DNA of 64,000 nt from Microplitis mediator. Taxonomy: Eukaryota; Arthropoda; Insecta; Hymenoptera; Braconidae. Below the pieces are notes generated by a model. It made no database searches and had not been told where the DNA came from. It saw only the letters and a program-made list of their open reading frames with translations. Positions 48,165-59,160 of this stretch are shown here, in pieces. The translations under genes and the position numbers were made by a program. How positions within the stretch are numbered: position 1 is the first letter of the stretch; the number at the start of each line of letters is the position of its first letter. Where the stretch lies: NCBI RefSeq assembly GCF_029852145.1, contig NC_079970.1, forward strand, positions 17,835,831-17,899,830. Direction: 5' to 3'.

Positions 48165-51100
48165 TTACCTAGCAGATCCACTTGCACTGCGAGATCTACT
48201 GCGCGAATGACTTCTAGACTTGGATCTCGATCGGCTTTTGGATCGTGACCGTGATCTAGATCTTGAAACACTTTTTCTTGATCCACTGGGTGATCTTGAT
48301 CTTGACTTGGACCTTGATTTAGATCTAGATCTTGATCTAGACCCACTCTTCCTTGATCCTGAACGAGATCGAGCTGGTGATCCTGACTTTGATCGTGATC
48401 TGGATCTACTATGTCTAGATCCAGATCTTGACCGTGATCCACTTTTAGATCTAGATCTTGACCTAGATCGTGAACGTGATGGGGACCTTGATTTAGATCC
48501 ACTTCTCGACCGGGATTTTGATCTAGATCTCGACTTGGAGCGTGAGCTTCTTGATCCACTTCTGGACCTCGATTTGGATCTTGAACGAGATCGTGAAGCT
48601 CGTGAGCCTTCTGAGTCGGAGCGTATTCGTCTTTTACCTTTGCTACTACCCGCCTCATTGTCCTTCTTTCTGTCATCTTCACTCTCAGACTCACTAGTTG
48701 AAATTGTTTCCTTCGACAAGAACTTGGAGTTACGAATAACCTCAGGCGCAGGTTTCTTTGGTTTCTTTCCACTACCAAGTTTTCTACCCCGTTGGCCTTT
48801 GGGTTTGTCGCTGTCAGACCTGCGGCTCTTGCGTTCTCTACCCTCACCACTGGCCTTCCTCTTCTTTTTCTTTTCACGCGGAGCGTCATCTGGCCGTCTT
48901 TCGTCACCACCTGAGCCTCCACTGTCACTGACATACTGATCAGAGCGTCCTCTCTTGCCTTTCTTGGTGCTCTTCTCCGACGGCATATCTCCAAAAACAA
49001 TTACATTTTTAGTTTTCTCCACAAACTCCTGTCGTTTTTGCAACATCTCTTCTTCTTTCTGTCGACGCATCTCTTCAACCTTTTTCTGTTCTTCTGTCTG
49101 ACGTAATTTAAATGCTTGTCGTTCCTCTTCCTGTTTTTTACGCAACAATTTTTCTTCTTCATCAAGTCTACGTGCCCGCGCAACATGATACTGAGCCTGT
49201 GACAAAAGATCTTGACAGCGACGTGCTTCAGCTTCAGCAAGTTGTTCCATTCTGTCTCCATGAGCAGCCAAATACTGAAAGTATTTGTGTGACAAACCTA
49301 ACTCATGTACTGCTTGAAGTACCGTCGTCAATGTTGATTTTTCGTCTTTAAGTATTTGGGTCGCAAGCCGTTGAAGTACTAATGCAATATTATAAAGCAG
49401 TATCGTATCCTGAGGCGCAACACGCCTCGCTTTAAGTAATGTCATTTTAGCTTCCTTCAATTTACCAGCCTTAAAATACGCTCTCGCAAGATACTGCAGT
49501 ACTTCAACATGATGATATTTATAAAATTTCCTTAAACAATTTTCATACATCTGAATCGCGCTGACAAATTGCTTCTGTTCAACATAAATATGTGCAATAT
49601 TTAACCAAACGTCACAAAATTCAGCTGTTGCTTCACGTACTTGTGCAAATATATCACGTGCTTCATTGACACACCCTTTGTGAGCTAGTACAGCACCAAT
49701 TCCATTAGCAGCCCATATATTTTTCGGATCGTTACGTAGTACCTGCTTATACATTGCCAGTGCACGGTCCTGATGACGTTTCTCACGATCTTTATCTTTA
49801 CCACTCTGATGTAAAGTTTGGAGCCAAATATTGCCCAAGGCAATTAGAGAATAAGCATCATTACTAGTCGAGGGATTCTTTAAAATACGTTCAAACTTTT
49901 TCTGTCCGGGACCCCACTCCATTTTAGCCAAATGTAAATTACCAAGCAACGACCAAGCATCTGGATGCTCGTTATTTATTCTCAGAGCATCTTTAAACCA
50001 ATCTGAGGCTTCATAAATTTGTCCTTTATCACGCGCCATGCACCCTAATCTCAAGTAACAATCCATGTAATTAGGATGTTCTTTGAGAATATCTTTGTAC
50101 AATTTTTCAGCACGATCAAAAACACAAAGTGCTTCGTTCAATCGTGCCAAATTGTAGGTAGTTGTTACAGCGATTGAGTTATAATAATTAGGATCATCTT
50201 GAGCGTCTGTCTTAGAACGTGCCAATGATTCTTCAAGATTTTTACGCGCCTCTTCTAGATTACCAAGACGATAATGTAGCGCTCCGACGTTATTTAAAAT
50301 TTCCGGTGGTATTTCAGCTTCAACTTTTTCTTTTAAAATTCTTGTGGCAGTCCCGTAAGCATTTAACGCAGCATTTAAATCACTTTGTTCAAGTATCTGA
50401 GCAAGTTCAATCCAAGCTTCAACGTCATCAGGAAATTGTTCAGTAACTTTTCTTAAATGATTTTTAGCGATATCACGTTTAGATTGTGACGGTGAATTGG
50501 CATAAAGTGAACCCAATATTTTCATTGTTTCATAGTTACCAGGTTGCACTTTGAGAACTTTTTCAAAGCACTGAGCTGCGTTTTCAGAATCACCGCGGTA
50601 AACATACATCTGTCCTAGACCGAAATGAGGCAGCACAAATGCCGACGGTGCAAATTGCGTTGCTTGATAGTAATATTGAAACGCCTGATCGTAATCACCT
50701 TGAACGTGGAATGCGCGCGCCAATTGATAACAACTTTCAGCACGCATTGCTTCATTTTCAGTATTATGGAAGGCATGTAATGCAAGATGTTGGACTTTAC
50801 TGTAATCTTTTTTAAAGAAAAAATGATTAGCCAAGTGATTGAGTACCATTGGATTTGTTGAATCAATAGTATAAGCCTTTGATAACATTTGTACTCCGCT
50901 TCTTATATTTTCTGGCTGTTGAAGATTTAATTTTAAAACAGATAAACCAACAAGTGCACCAACACATTGTCCGTCTAATTGCAAAGCACGTTCAAATGCC
51001 AATCGTGCTTTCTCTTGGTTATTTAACTTCATAAAACAGTGTCCCATACCCAGACGTACTGCTGCTGGGCAGTTGGGATTTGTTCTGAGTGCTTTTTTGT

Positions 51101-52351
51101 AAAACGCCAACGCACCGCGATAATCTTTTTTATTAAAAGCAATACAAGCTTTACCTAAAAGCGACGGAATGTTGTTGGGTGACTGATTTAATACAAAATT
51201 AAATTGCGCATCTGCTTGGTCAAGTTTGTCGCCTTCAAGTAAACAAAAATATGCACGTCCAAGCAAATGGTTTTGATCGTACATTATAATTTTGTCAGCA
51301 GTAGTGTAGAGTAATGTTGCTTTGGTGAAAAGATCACGTTTTTTATCTTTGTTCTTTTCACGATTGGCCTCCTGGACGTAGTGCGCTGCAAGCATATCCA
51401 AGGCTCGCATTTGATCTTTTTCAAAGTCGCGGTATTCGACATTGGCGTCGATACGAGACGACTCGAGAATCTTGATGAAATCATCTATCTTGTGTTGCTT
51501 GTAGTACTCCAGCTAACGAAATAATTGATAATATTATTAATAATTATAAATTGATAATCCTTAAGTTAGCAGACAATTAACAATTTTTTGATTTTTTTTC
51601 AACAATTAAAAAAGAAATATGCACATGTAGAAAATTAAAAAAACTATAGGTGCAATTTTCTGAAATATTTTTTTTTAATATATCGTTTTTAAAAAAATTC
51701 GAAAATTATTAGACGTCGGCTAATTTCAGTATCACCTAAAATAATAAGATACTGAAGTTGGCAGACGTCTAATAATTTTTGGATTTTCTTGTAGACGGTA
51801 AATTATAAAAAAAAAAAAATTTTGAAAAAGTTGCACCTGTAGTTTTTGAAATTTGCTACATGTGCATTTTTATAATTTTTATTTTTTTGTAACTGATTTG
51901 TTTAAAAAAAAATCCGAATATTTTTATTTGTCTGCTCACTTCAGGATCATAAAATAATAGTAATTTATTAAATAAAAATATATATATATTGTAAAATATT
52001 TACAGCCAAAGTGACCCAAAAATGTAGTTGTGCTGATTCTTGACGTAAAATATTAACGACTTCATCTCCGTCAGGTAATTGATGAACGGCAATTTCAATA
52101 ACCTATTAAAGAATAAAAATAAATGAATTATGAATATTATAATTGTTGTTTATTATGATTGATTATTAATTTTATTGGTATGTCGCATCTTGGAATAAGG
52201 ATTGGATGAGGTTATATTTTGAGAGGTTAAAGCCGGTGGTTTGTTAGAAAAATATTTAATTGAAAGTGGCTTTGGAGGTTGATATTTATTAATAATTATT
52301 GATACTTACCTCGTCGGTATCCTTAAGAGGAACTTCAATGAAAGTCGCCAT
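48165..52351 (-). CDS. Ctr9: CTR9, PAF1 complex subunit (three exons)
   Basis: Scaffold subunit of the nuclear PAF1 complex, which travels with RNA polymerase II and promotes H2B ubiquitination and H3K4/K36 methylation. Exon 1 is 52351-52310 (MATFIEVPLKDTDE), exon 2 52102-52004 (VIEIAVHQLPDGDEVVNILR at its start) and exon 3 51512-48165; introns are GT-AG, phase 0. Total about 1162 residues, close to the 1173 of human CTR9. Tetratricopeptide repeats cover roughly residues 48-800, for example DKIIMYDQNHLLGRAYFCLL and QSPNNIPSLLGKACIAFNKK. A charged coiled coil lies at about 828-881 and a Lys/Arg-rich segment at 882-1015. Residues about 1018-1162 are Arg-Ser repeats rather than the acidic tail of vertebrates. 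The TAA stop falls in AG|GTAATTAC, which also looks like a splice donor, so a further 3' exon cannot be excluded. The gene identity is certain. Confidence 0.95.
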
Positions 52352-53464
52352 TTTTTTAGCGGTATATATTTATTTATTTTAATCACTGTTTAACACTATG
52401 TTTAGTCCAACATTTTCACATAATGCACAAAACTCAATAAAAGAGGAGAAAACAGAAACGAGAAAAACAGGCTGGAGCGCTGCTGGCTTCGGTTTCATTG
52501 TTATTATTATTATATTATTTGTTTCGTTGATAAAAAAGATTTCGATCTTTATCGTAGGGAATAATTTCTACTTTATCTACCCTAAAAGCACCGTTTACTT
52601 TCACATATACAAGTTTACATGCAAAAGTTTCCTTGAATTTTTCGTCAAATTTCCGTCAACTTCGGACTTTTCCGTTTTTGACGACAATTTATACAAAACT
52701 TGCTCTACAATTTGACGTAAATTTACTACCCGAATTAGAATGCAAATTCACTTCAAAAGTTGACTAGAAAAAATTTTTCGTCAATTTTCAGAAAAAGTTA
52801 TTGTTTAATTTGACTTGAAAAATTGTAAAGTATTTTTTTATCCTCAAATTGTAGATACATTCATGTATAATAATAATAATAAGCAATGTAAATATTGCTT
52901 ACCTTCTGAAATGGTAAGAATGAACATTACCGACTTTTTTTTTCTAGTAAAAAGTTCGCTCGATGCTACTTGACTTTGGTGTTCGCCCGAGCCACACACG
53001 TGCTGAACGGCTGCCTCAGCCGCTTTTAATTAATCATTAAATATAATTACGTACTGAAATCGTTGATCTTTCCAAATCAGAACCAAAAATCTCATGTCCC
53101 TATAGAGATTATAATGGACATTTTATCCATATTCATTAGTGTTATCATAGTTCAAAGGTTAAAAATAATATGGTCAGGTTTTCAATAACATTTTATATGG
53201 ATTTTCCATGAATTTTCTATAGATTTTTTGTGGATTTCCTGTGGTCTTTCAATGGATTTCTTTAGACGATGACAATAAAGTCCTGGTTTTTATAGAATTT
53301 TTAGGAATTTTTTTTGTATTTTCGAATCTATCTCATAATTTAATTTACAAAGTAGTGATTTAAAAGAGAATGAATCAAACTTTCAGACCAATCAGAATGG
53401 ACTGTATTTTAATATAAAATGTTATGAGATTAACTTTAGACACTGAATTGCGTATTCGTTGGGA
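52352..53464. other. CTR9 upstream region and unassigned DNA
   Basis: Contains the CTR9 promoter, which runs towards increasing coordinates from 52351, but no clear core motif can be named. The segment 52692-52825 (AATTTGACGTAAATTTACTA, then GTTGACTAGAAAAAATTTTT) is repeated at 54008-54078 and 54746-54847. The open frame at 52398-52715 has no domain. Confidence 0.4.
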
Positions 53465-54007
53465 ATATTAAATAAATAAATCTGTCTATCGGTTGACCCT
53501 GCGGGCCGGCCCAAAAACTTCCCGCCGTTTTCGAGCTCCTTAAGTTCGAAAACATTATTGTGAATACTTTTTCGAGCTCGAAAAAACTTTTGTATGCCAT
53601 TGTTTTCGAAAAAAAACGATTGAGACGGATGAGGTGGCAATCGACGCGTTTTATTGAGTTCTAGATCTTATCAGATTTTGGAATTGATTCATCTAGTCGT
53701 TTTTAAGAAATAGCAAAAAAACTAAAAACTAAATTTTTTTAATTTTTTTGATAACGGTTTCTCTTGAACGAATGAACCGATTTCGATGGTCGAGATGGCA
53801 TTCGACGCGGCTTATAAAGTTTTAGAGCTGATTAAATTTTGGAATCAATCCATCAAGTACATTAGAAGTTATTAAAAAAAAACGATTTGGAAAAACTTTA
53901 TTTTTGAAATAACTCCGAACGAACCCTTCCGATCAAGCTCAATTTTACACAGCTTGTAGGAATTAACAAGCTCCGTCGAATGCCACCTTGGCTATCAAAA
54001 TCGGTTG
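53465..54007 (+). repeat. Dispersed CGGGAAGTT repeat, copy 4 (3' end missing)
   Basis: Starts with CTGTCTATCGGTTGACCCTG and CTTCCCGCCGTTTTCGAGCT, and keeps the GACGGATGAGGTGGCAATCG block and its internal near-duplicate. It stops at CTATCAAAATCGGTT, where the CTR9-derived duplicate begins. Confidence 0.6.
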
Positions 54008-54847
54008 GCTAGAAAAAATTATTCGTCAATTTTCAGAAAAAGTTTTACATCAATTTATTGTTAATTTGTCTTGAAAAACAGTAGTGTTAAGTAATGTTGC
54101 TTTTGTAAAAAGATCACGTTTTTTATCTTCATTCTTTTCACGATTAGCCTCTTGGACGTAGTGCGCTGCAAGCATATCCAGGGCTCGCATTTGATCTTTT
54201 TCAAAGTCGCGGTAATCGACATTGGCGTGGATACGAGACGACTCAAGAATCTTGATGAAATCATCGATCTTGTGTTGCTTGTAGTACTACAGCTAACAAA
54301 ATAATTGATAATATTATCAATAATCATAAATTAATGATCCTTAAGTTAGCAGACAATTAACAATTTTTTGATTTTTTTCCAACAATTAAAAAAGAAATAT
54401 GCACATGTCGAAAATTAATGATTGATTATTAATTTCATTGGTATGTCGCATCTTGGAATAAGGATTGGATCAGGTTATGTTTTGAGAGGTTAAAGCCAGT
54501 GGTTTGTTAGAAAAATATTTAATTGAAAGTGGCTTTGGAGGATGATATTTATTAATAATTGCTGATACTTACCTCGTCGGTATCCTTAAGAGAAATTTCA
54601 ATGGAAGTCGCCATTGTTTTAGCGGTATATATTTATTTATTTTAATCACCCCTGGCGGTTTTGAATCACCCTGGAAACACCCTGGGAGTGGAAACACGGT
54701 GGAATCACGGTGGATTCAGAGTGGTTACACGGTGGGTTTGTGCCCATACAACTTGCTATACAATTTGACGTAAATTTACTACCCGAATTAGAAAGCAATT
54801 TCACTTCAAAAGTTGACTAGAAAAAATTTTTCGTCAATTTTCAGAAA
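54008..54847 (-). pseudogene. Rearranged partial duplicate of the CTR9 5' end
   Basis: 54079-54418 matches 51298-51637 (start of CTR9 exon 3 and adjoining intron). 54419-54648 matches 52153-52386 (intron 1, exon 1 and upstream). 54746-54847 and 54008-54078 match pieces of 52692-52825. Exon 2 and most of intron 2 are absent. The exon 1 copy (54614-54573) reads MATSIEISLKDTDE with an intact GTAAGT donor; the exon 3 copy begins at 54292 but its second codon is TAG. Introns are retained, so this is a DNA-level duplication, not a retrocopy. About 95 bp of unrelated GGTGGA/ACACGG-rich sequence replaces the upstream part (54649-54745). Identity with the parent is high, so the event is fairly recent. 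Transcription from a copied promoter is possible, but no CTR9 function remains. Confidence 0.85.
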
Positions 54848-54922
54848 TAGTATATTACACACCTAGGGAAGTAAAATAAGAAATGTCTCAAATAACATAT
54901 AATTGGTGGCCGAGGCGAAGCC

Positions 54923-55230
54923 ACTATTTAAATATAGTGGAAACCTAAACATGCAAATAACCTTCTCAAGAAGACAATTTATAAATAAATTGAGAAAAAT
55001 ATAGATTGTCTGGACTGGGAATCGAACCCAGACCAATTCGGTATCGCGCCGAGTGGTCTACCAGTTGAGCTATTCGGCATTATACTATATTCGGTTAATT
55101 TTGATCTATAACTTATTGAGCCATACCGTCCATCGTACGGTGGGTTCGATTCCCAGCAGGCTATCTATATTTTTCTCAATTTATCTATAAATTGTCTTAT
55201 TCAGAAGATTTGCATGTTTAGGTTTCCACT
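54923..55230. mobile_element. Inverted-repeat element with outward-facing tRNA-like ends
   Basis: Arms of about 110 bp: GTGGAAACCTAAACATGCAA, AGACAATTTATA-ATAAATTG and AGAAAAATATAGAT on the left, inverted on the right. Each arm ends inwardly in a tRNA T-arm with B-box GGTTCGATTCC (minus strand at 55018-55028, plus strand at 55143-55153). The minus-strand side also has an A-box-like TAGCTCAACTGGTAGA at 55057-55072. Read as a tRNA-derived non-autonomous element, possibly a SINE dimer. Confidence 0.6.
54998..55080 (-). pseudogene. tRNA-like sequence
   Basis: The minus strand reads GCCGAATAGCTCAACTGGTA, then a TCGG-CGCGATA-CCGA anticodon-like stem and loop, then CTGGG-TTCGATT-CCCAG. The A and B boxes for RNA polymerase III are good. 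The two halves of the acceptor stem do not pair (GCCGAAT against TCCAGAC), and position 33 of the loop is not U, so it is not scored as a functional tRNA. Confidence 0.45.
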
Positions 55231-55316
55231 CGGCTTCGCCTCGGCCAACAATTACATGTGATCTGAGACATTTCTTACTTAACTTCCCTAGGTGTGTAAT
55301 AGACTATTGTTTTAGA

Positions 55317-55528
55317 CCCGGAAATAATAATGAGAACCTATCAGATCTGTACAGGCACGATTCTCTCAGACTTATAATTGACAAAATAAATGACTGGGTG
55401 AATTCAGGTCTGATCAGACATGAACCGGCATAGGTTTTCAGACCTGATCAGACATGAACAGACCTGATCAGGTCTAATCATGACCGGTCATTTTTCATAT
55501 CCAATCAGGTCTGATCATTTTTTCCCGG
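55317..55528. mobile_element. Element with CCCGG-AAAA ends and CAGACCTGATCAG repeats
   Basis: The left end CCCGGAAATAATAATGAGAA is paired loosely with the inverted right end CCCGGGAAAAAATGATCAGA. AGACCTGATCAG and variants recur at least five times, many self-complementary. Same end type as 43789-43925. Confidence 0.5.
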
Positions 55529-55773
55529 GTTATGAACAACTGTTGCACAAGCATTGCTCATTATTCCTACTTGAGAATATGATTATTTCACATAAAATTT
55601 AATAAATAATTCGCATGTAAAGAGAGCAGAGCGTATTTTAGATTGTTTTATATTAGATGTCAAATATTTTAATTTACTCACCAAGCAAAATTTTGTTGTG
55701 ATTTTCTCTAAATTTAAGTCTTTAATTTGGATTCTACGTACTTTCTTAATGTTTTTTAAGTTTTTCAATTCAA

Positions 55774-56069
55774 CCCGATGAAAACAGATTTTATACGATT
55801 GTATGAAATTATATACAAAAAATGGCCCGTTCCAATTGTATACAATTTGTATACAATTCTATACAAATTATATACAATTCTATATAATTATATACAATTC
55901 TATGTAATTGCAATATATATAATTGTATATAATTATATAGAATTGTATACAGTTTGTATAGAATTGTATACAATTTCTATACAAATTGTAAACAATTGGA
56001 TCGGGCCATTTTTTCTATCCAATTTATATATAGCCTATGTATAATTGTATAAAATCTTTTTTCATCGGG
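55774..56069. mobile_element. 296-bp palindromic element with CCCGATGAAAA ends
   Basis: The left end CCCGATGAAAACAGATTTTA is matched by the inverted right end CCCGATGAAAAAAGATTTTA. AAAATGGCCCGTTCCAATTG pairs with CAATTGGATCGGGCCATTTT inside. The centre is a run of TATACAATTCTATA-type words. The 88-codon Tyr/Ile-rich frame is a by-product. Confidence 0.7.
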
Positions 56070-56732
56070 AAAAAGCATAAGAAATCTGATAATTTGTTCC
56101 AATTCTCTAAGCTGCATTTAAAATTCATAGGGAGCTGTTTTCGGCGTTTTCTGGGAAATATATGAAATGCTCTACGCAAAAAGCAAATAGAAATTTCGTT
56201 GAAAATTGAATTCTTTAAACAAAGTTTCATAAGCCAAGATACTTGAGTTTTACGTTTACGAGATATAGAAATTTTATTGAGTTTATAAATAAAAAATTTT
56301 TCAGAAACATATCAAGTTTGATTTTTCTTGTTATTATAAATGAATCAAATCTAATGAAAAATAGTATTCAAGATAAAATGAAAGATATTTAATACGTTTC
56401 TGAAAAATTTTTTTAATAATGTTCTATTTATGAAGTCAATAAAATTTCTATGTTTGTGAACATAAAACTTTGAAAACTTGACCATTAAGTCTTTTCATTT
56501 CTTTTTTTGTAAAGACTTCAATTTTCAACAAAATACCTTAGAAAATGCATTAATTAGTGACCCAATAATTTAAAATTGAGCTGGGCGTTAGAGAATTGAA
56601 AAATTATCGTCACTTTTCCTATGCTCATTAAATGGAATATTTTAAAAAGTACTAAGAAATAAAATTAAAGGCTGGAAGTTGGAAGGAATTTTTAATTAAA
56701 CATGTACAAAATTAATTTGCTTAACAAGTAAA
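56070..56732. other. AT-rich intergenic DNA, no gene recognised
   Basis: The minus-strand frame at 56024-56230 overlaps the preceding element and has no domain. Nothing else assigned. Confidence 0.4.
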
Positions 56733-57565
56733 AAAAAAATCTGTCTATCGGTTGACCCTGCGGGCAAGCCCTAAAACTTCCCGCTGGTTTCGAGCTCCTT
56801 GAGCTCGAAAATTTAGCCGTAGATACATTTTCGAGCTCTGCGAAAGATAGTATTATCACCAGTAAAATTCTCTGGAAATCCCAGAGACATCCCATAGAAA
56901 TCCCATAGAAAATATAGACCCAGCACTCGGTGTTGTACGAAAAAAATAGAATTATCGCCAGTTGAATTCTCTGGAAATCCCAGAGAAATCCCATAGAAAA
57001 TATAGACCCAGCACTCGGTGTTGTAAGAAAAACATAGAATTATCGCCAGTTGAATTCTCTGGAAATGCCAGAGATATCCCACAGAAATCCCATAGAAAAT
57101 ATAGACCCAGCACTCGGTGTTGTAAGAAAAACATAGAATTATCGCCAGTTGAATTCTCTGGAAATCCCAGAGACATCCCATAGAAATCCCATAGAAAATA
57201 TAGACCCAGCACTCGGTGTTGTAAAAAAAAATCTGGGCGTCGGTTCGCCAATATTCCCGAGTCTGCTCGATCGAATGATCTGAAATTTTCAGGAAAGTTG
57301 AGGGCCAACAAGCTCTTTCGATTGCCACCTCAACCATCCAAATCGATTCATTAGTTAAAAAGTTACAAAGAGTTTACACACACACACACAACACACACAC
57401 ACACGCATACATACACTCGGACATCATTCTGAAAATAGTCAGAATAGCTTCCTAGGATCTCAAAACATCGACATCTGATGAAAACTCGACTTTCGAAAAT
57501 CGGGGTGAAAACAATAACTTCCCAATTTTTCGAAAATCGTCGATTTTCTTAGCGGGAAGTTAAAA
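56733..57565 (+). repeat. Dispersed CGGGAAGTT repeat, copy 5, with internal tandem array
   Basis: 5' end GTTGACCCTGCGGGCAAGCC and CTTCCCGCTGGTTTCGAGCT; 3' end TTCTTAGCGGGAAGTTA at 57549-57563. The middle is replaced or expanded by a 99-bp tandem array, and a CA microsatellite lies at 57371-57402. Confidence 0.65.
56866..57224. repeat. Minisatellite, about four units of 99 bp
   Basis: AATTCTCTGGAAATCCCAGA starts at 56866, 56965, 57053 and 57152 (spacings 99, 88, 99). The 88-bp unit lacks one of two adjacent 11-bp CCCATAGAAAT words. Each unit ends GACCCAGCACTCGGTGTTGT. As 99 is a multiple of three, the array stays open on the minus strand, giving a repeated 33-residue peptide containing FYGISMGCLWDFQRIQ; coding is not supported. 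Confidence 0.8.
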
Positions 57566-58847
57566 AAATTGTACCGGTAATGAATCACCCTTATATACAT
57601 ATATACATACACGTTTTTGTTTTGAATGCTGCAGTAATTATAAAATTAAGTTGATGAATAATTAAAAAAAAATAAAGGATTTATAAGGAACATATGCATA
57701 CTTATTGAAAACTGAGCTTATACTTAAATCAATAGGTCTCCTTACTACTAAAATTTTCAATTATCTCACTAATAAGTTCAAAGTAGAATATTACCGACAA
57801 ATCAAAAGATATGATAGTTAGTAACCTAAAATATGCAGTACTATAGCAACGAATTATTTTTAAAATCATATATTATTTTATTAAATGTAAGCTTTAAGCC
57901 ATGTATAATAGAACTAATAAATTAAGTTATGACTAATAAATTTATTTGGATTAATAAATGAGTAAAATAGATAAAAAATCGTCGATACATGAAAATGATA
58001 TCTGCCAGGCTAGAAATAACATATTTAACACGAGGTAACGGTTGGCTCACGTTAATTCAGTACATATTGATCAACATAACTTAGATATTTACGATTTATA
58101 AATACGAAATTTTTTTGATTTTCATAATTTATTTTTAAGTTTACTATTAATAATTGTTGAGTAAAAATTAAGTTTTTATAAATATTTGTAATGATTCAAT
58201 ATAATAATATAAATTGTTCATATATTTATATTATTATGGTTAGAAAACAAATTAATTAAATTATCAAGCTATTGTATATGTAGAAATATCAATTAAATAA
58301 TTTTTTTTTGTCTAAATACATTCACCCAAATAATTAATATAAATGTTTTTTTATTATTTTGTGAAAAAAAAAAAAAATTGGATAGAGCCACTATTTAAAA
58401 AAAAAAAAAGTCGTTCTATTTAACTTGAAATTTTATAAAAATGAAACGAATGATCATTTAAAAGATTAAGGCAATAAAAATAAAAGCTAATTAACGAAAA
58501 ATGTTATCGAAATTAATCTAAAGATATTTTTTTCTATGGATACATATTAATTACTCAAAATCGATTAATTTTAATTTTAAACTAGTTTAGAATTTCAATT
58601 CATAACAAAGACTAAATAAAAGAATTTGAAGTCATTTTATGTTATTAGTTAATATATATCGTTAAATAAAAAAAAATAATCAAATAAAAAAATATTAAAA
58701 GATTGAAACGAAGTAATAAAAAAAATTAAATTAACGCTATGACCGTTGTGAAGAAAAAAAAAATCAACAGTTGGTTTATAATAAAAACACTATATATTTC
58801 AATGCGATTCTATTAAAATCTTTTATCAATTAAAGCAATATTTGGCA
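57566..58847. other. AT-rich DNA upstream of the rRNA gene
   Basis: No gene or repeat unit recognised. It could be flanking DNA or degraded intergenic spacer. Confidence 0.35.
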
Positions 58848-59160
58848 CACTGAGAAAAAAAAATACTATTTTCTAAACAAGAATTTCTTGGTTCAAGAAA
58901 TCCGTTCAACATAATTATTTTATTATTATTAATTATCAATTTCGTGAGAAAAGAGCATCAAATTTATTTTTGTTATTATATGAATTTGATATTATATTAT
59001 GAGTAAACAAAAGAATAGCTTTACTTGAATTAAATAAAAATTATTTCTTTCAATTCTATGAATTATTGAGACAAAATTATATATTCTTGAAAATTATCAA
59101 GAATATACATTCTTGTATCAACTAAATGTTCTTAATAAAAGTATTTTTTTTTTCTCAGTG
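58848..59160. mobile_element. 313-bp element with CACTGAGAAAAAAA ends
   Basis: The left end CACTGAGAAAAAAAAATACT is matched by the inverted right end (AGTATTTTTTTTTTCTCAGTG, about 20 bases). CAAGAATTTCTTGGTTCAAG and TTCTTGAAAATTATCAAGAA recur inside. Non-coding. Confidence 0.65.

Larger units (their letters stand above)
54848..55306. mobile_element. Palindromic P-type element carrying a second element
   Basis: The left arm TAGTATATTACACACCTAGG ... GGCCGAGGCGAAGCC (54848-54922) is mirrored by the right arm CGGCTTCGCCTCGGCC ... CCCTAGGTGTGTAATAGACT (55231-55306). Unlike locus 4, both arms correspond to the same half of the P module. It is inserted in the CTR9-derived duplicate, so it is younger than the duplication. 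A second inverted-repeat element fills the centre. Confidence 0.7.

Noticed and set aside
48220..48939. Plus-strand open frame of 239 codons rich in Asp, Leu and Arg
   Set aside because: Antisense shadow of the CTR9 Arg-Ser repeat tract; the periodic codons keep the opposite strand open.
48089..49000. Second minus-strand frame of 303 codons overlapping CTR9
   Set aside because: Out-of-frame reading of the same RS repeats; no start or splice support.
54998..55080. Functional tRNA gene on the minus strand
   Set aside because: A and B boxes are good, but the acceptor halves do not pair and the anticodon loop lacks U33; it lies in an inverted arm of a mobile element.
18198..55306. Interpreting the palindrome chains as polydnavirus (bracovirus) excision motifs
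   Set aside because: Parasitoid wasps carry proviral segments, but none of the bracovirus gene families is present and I cannot match the junction to a known excision site from sequence alone.
55778..56044. 88-codon Tyr/Ile-rich open frame
   Set aside because: Falls wholly within the TATACAATT-rich palindromic element; composition is a by-product of the repeat.
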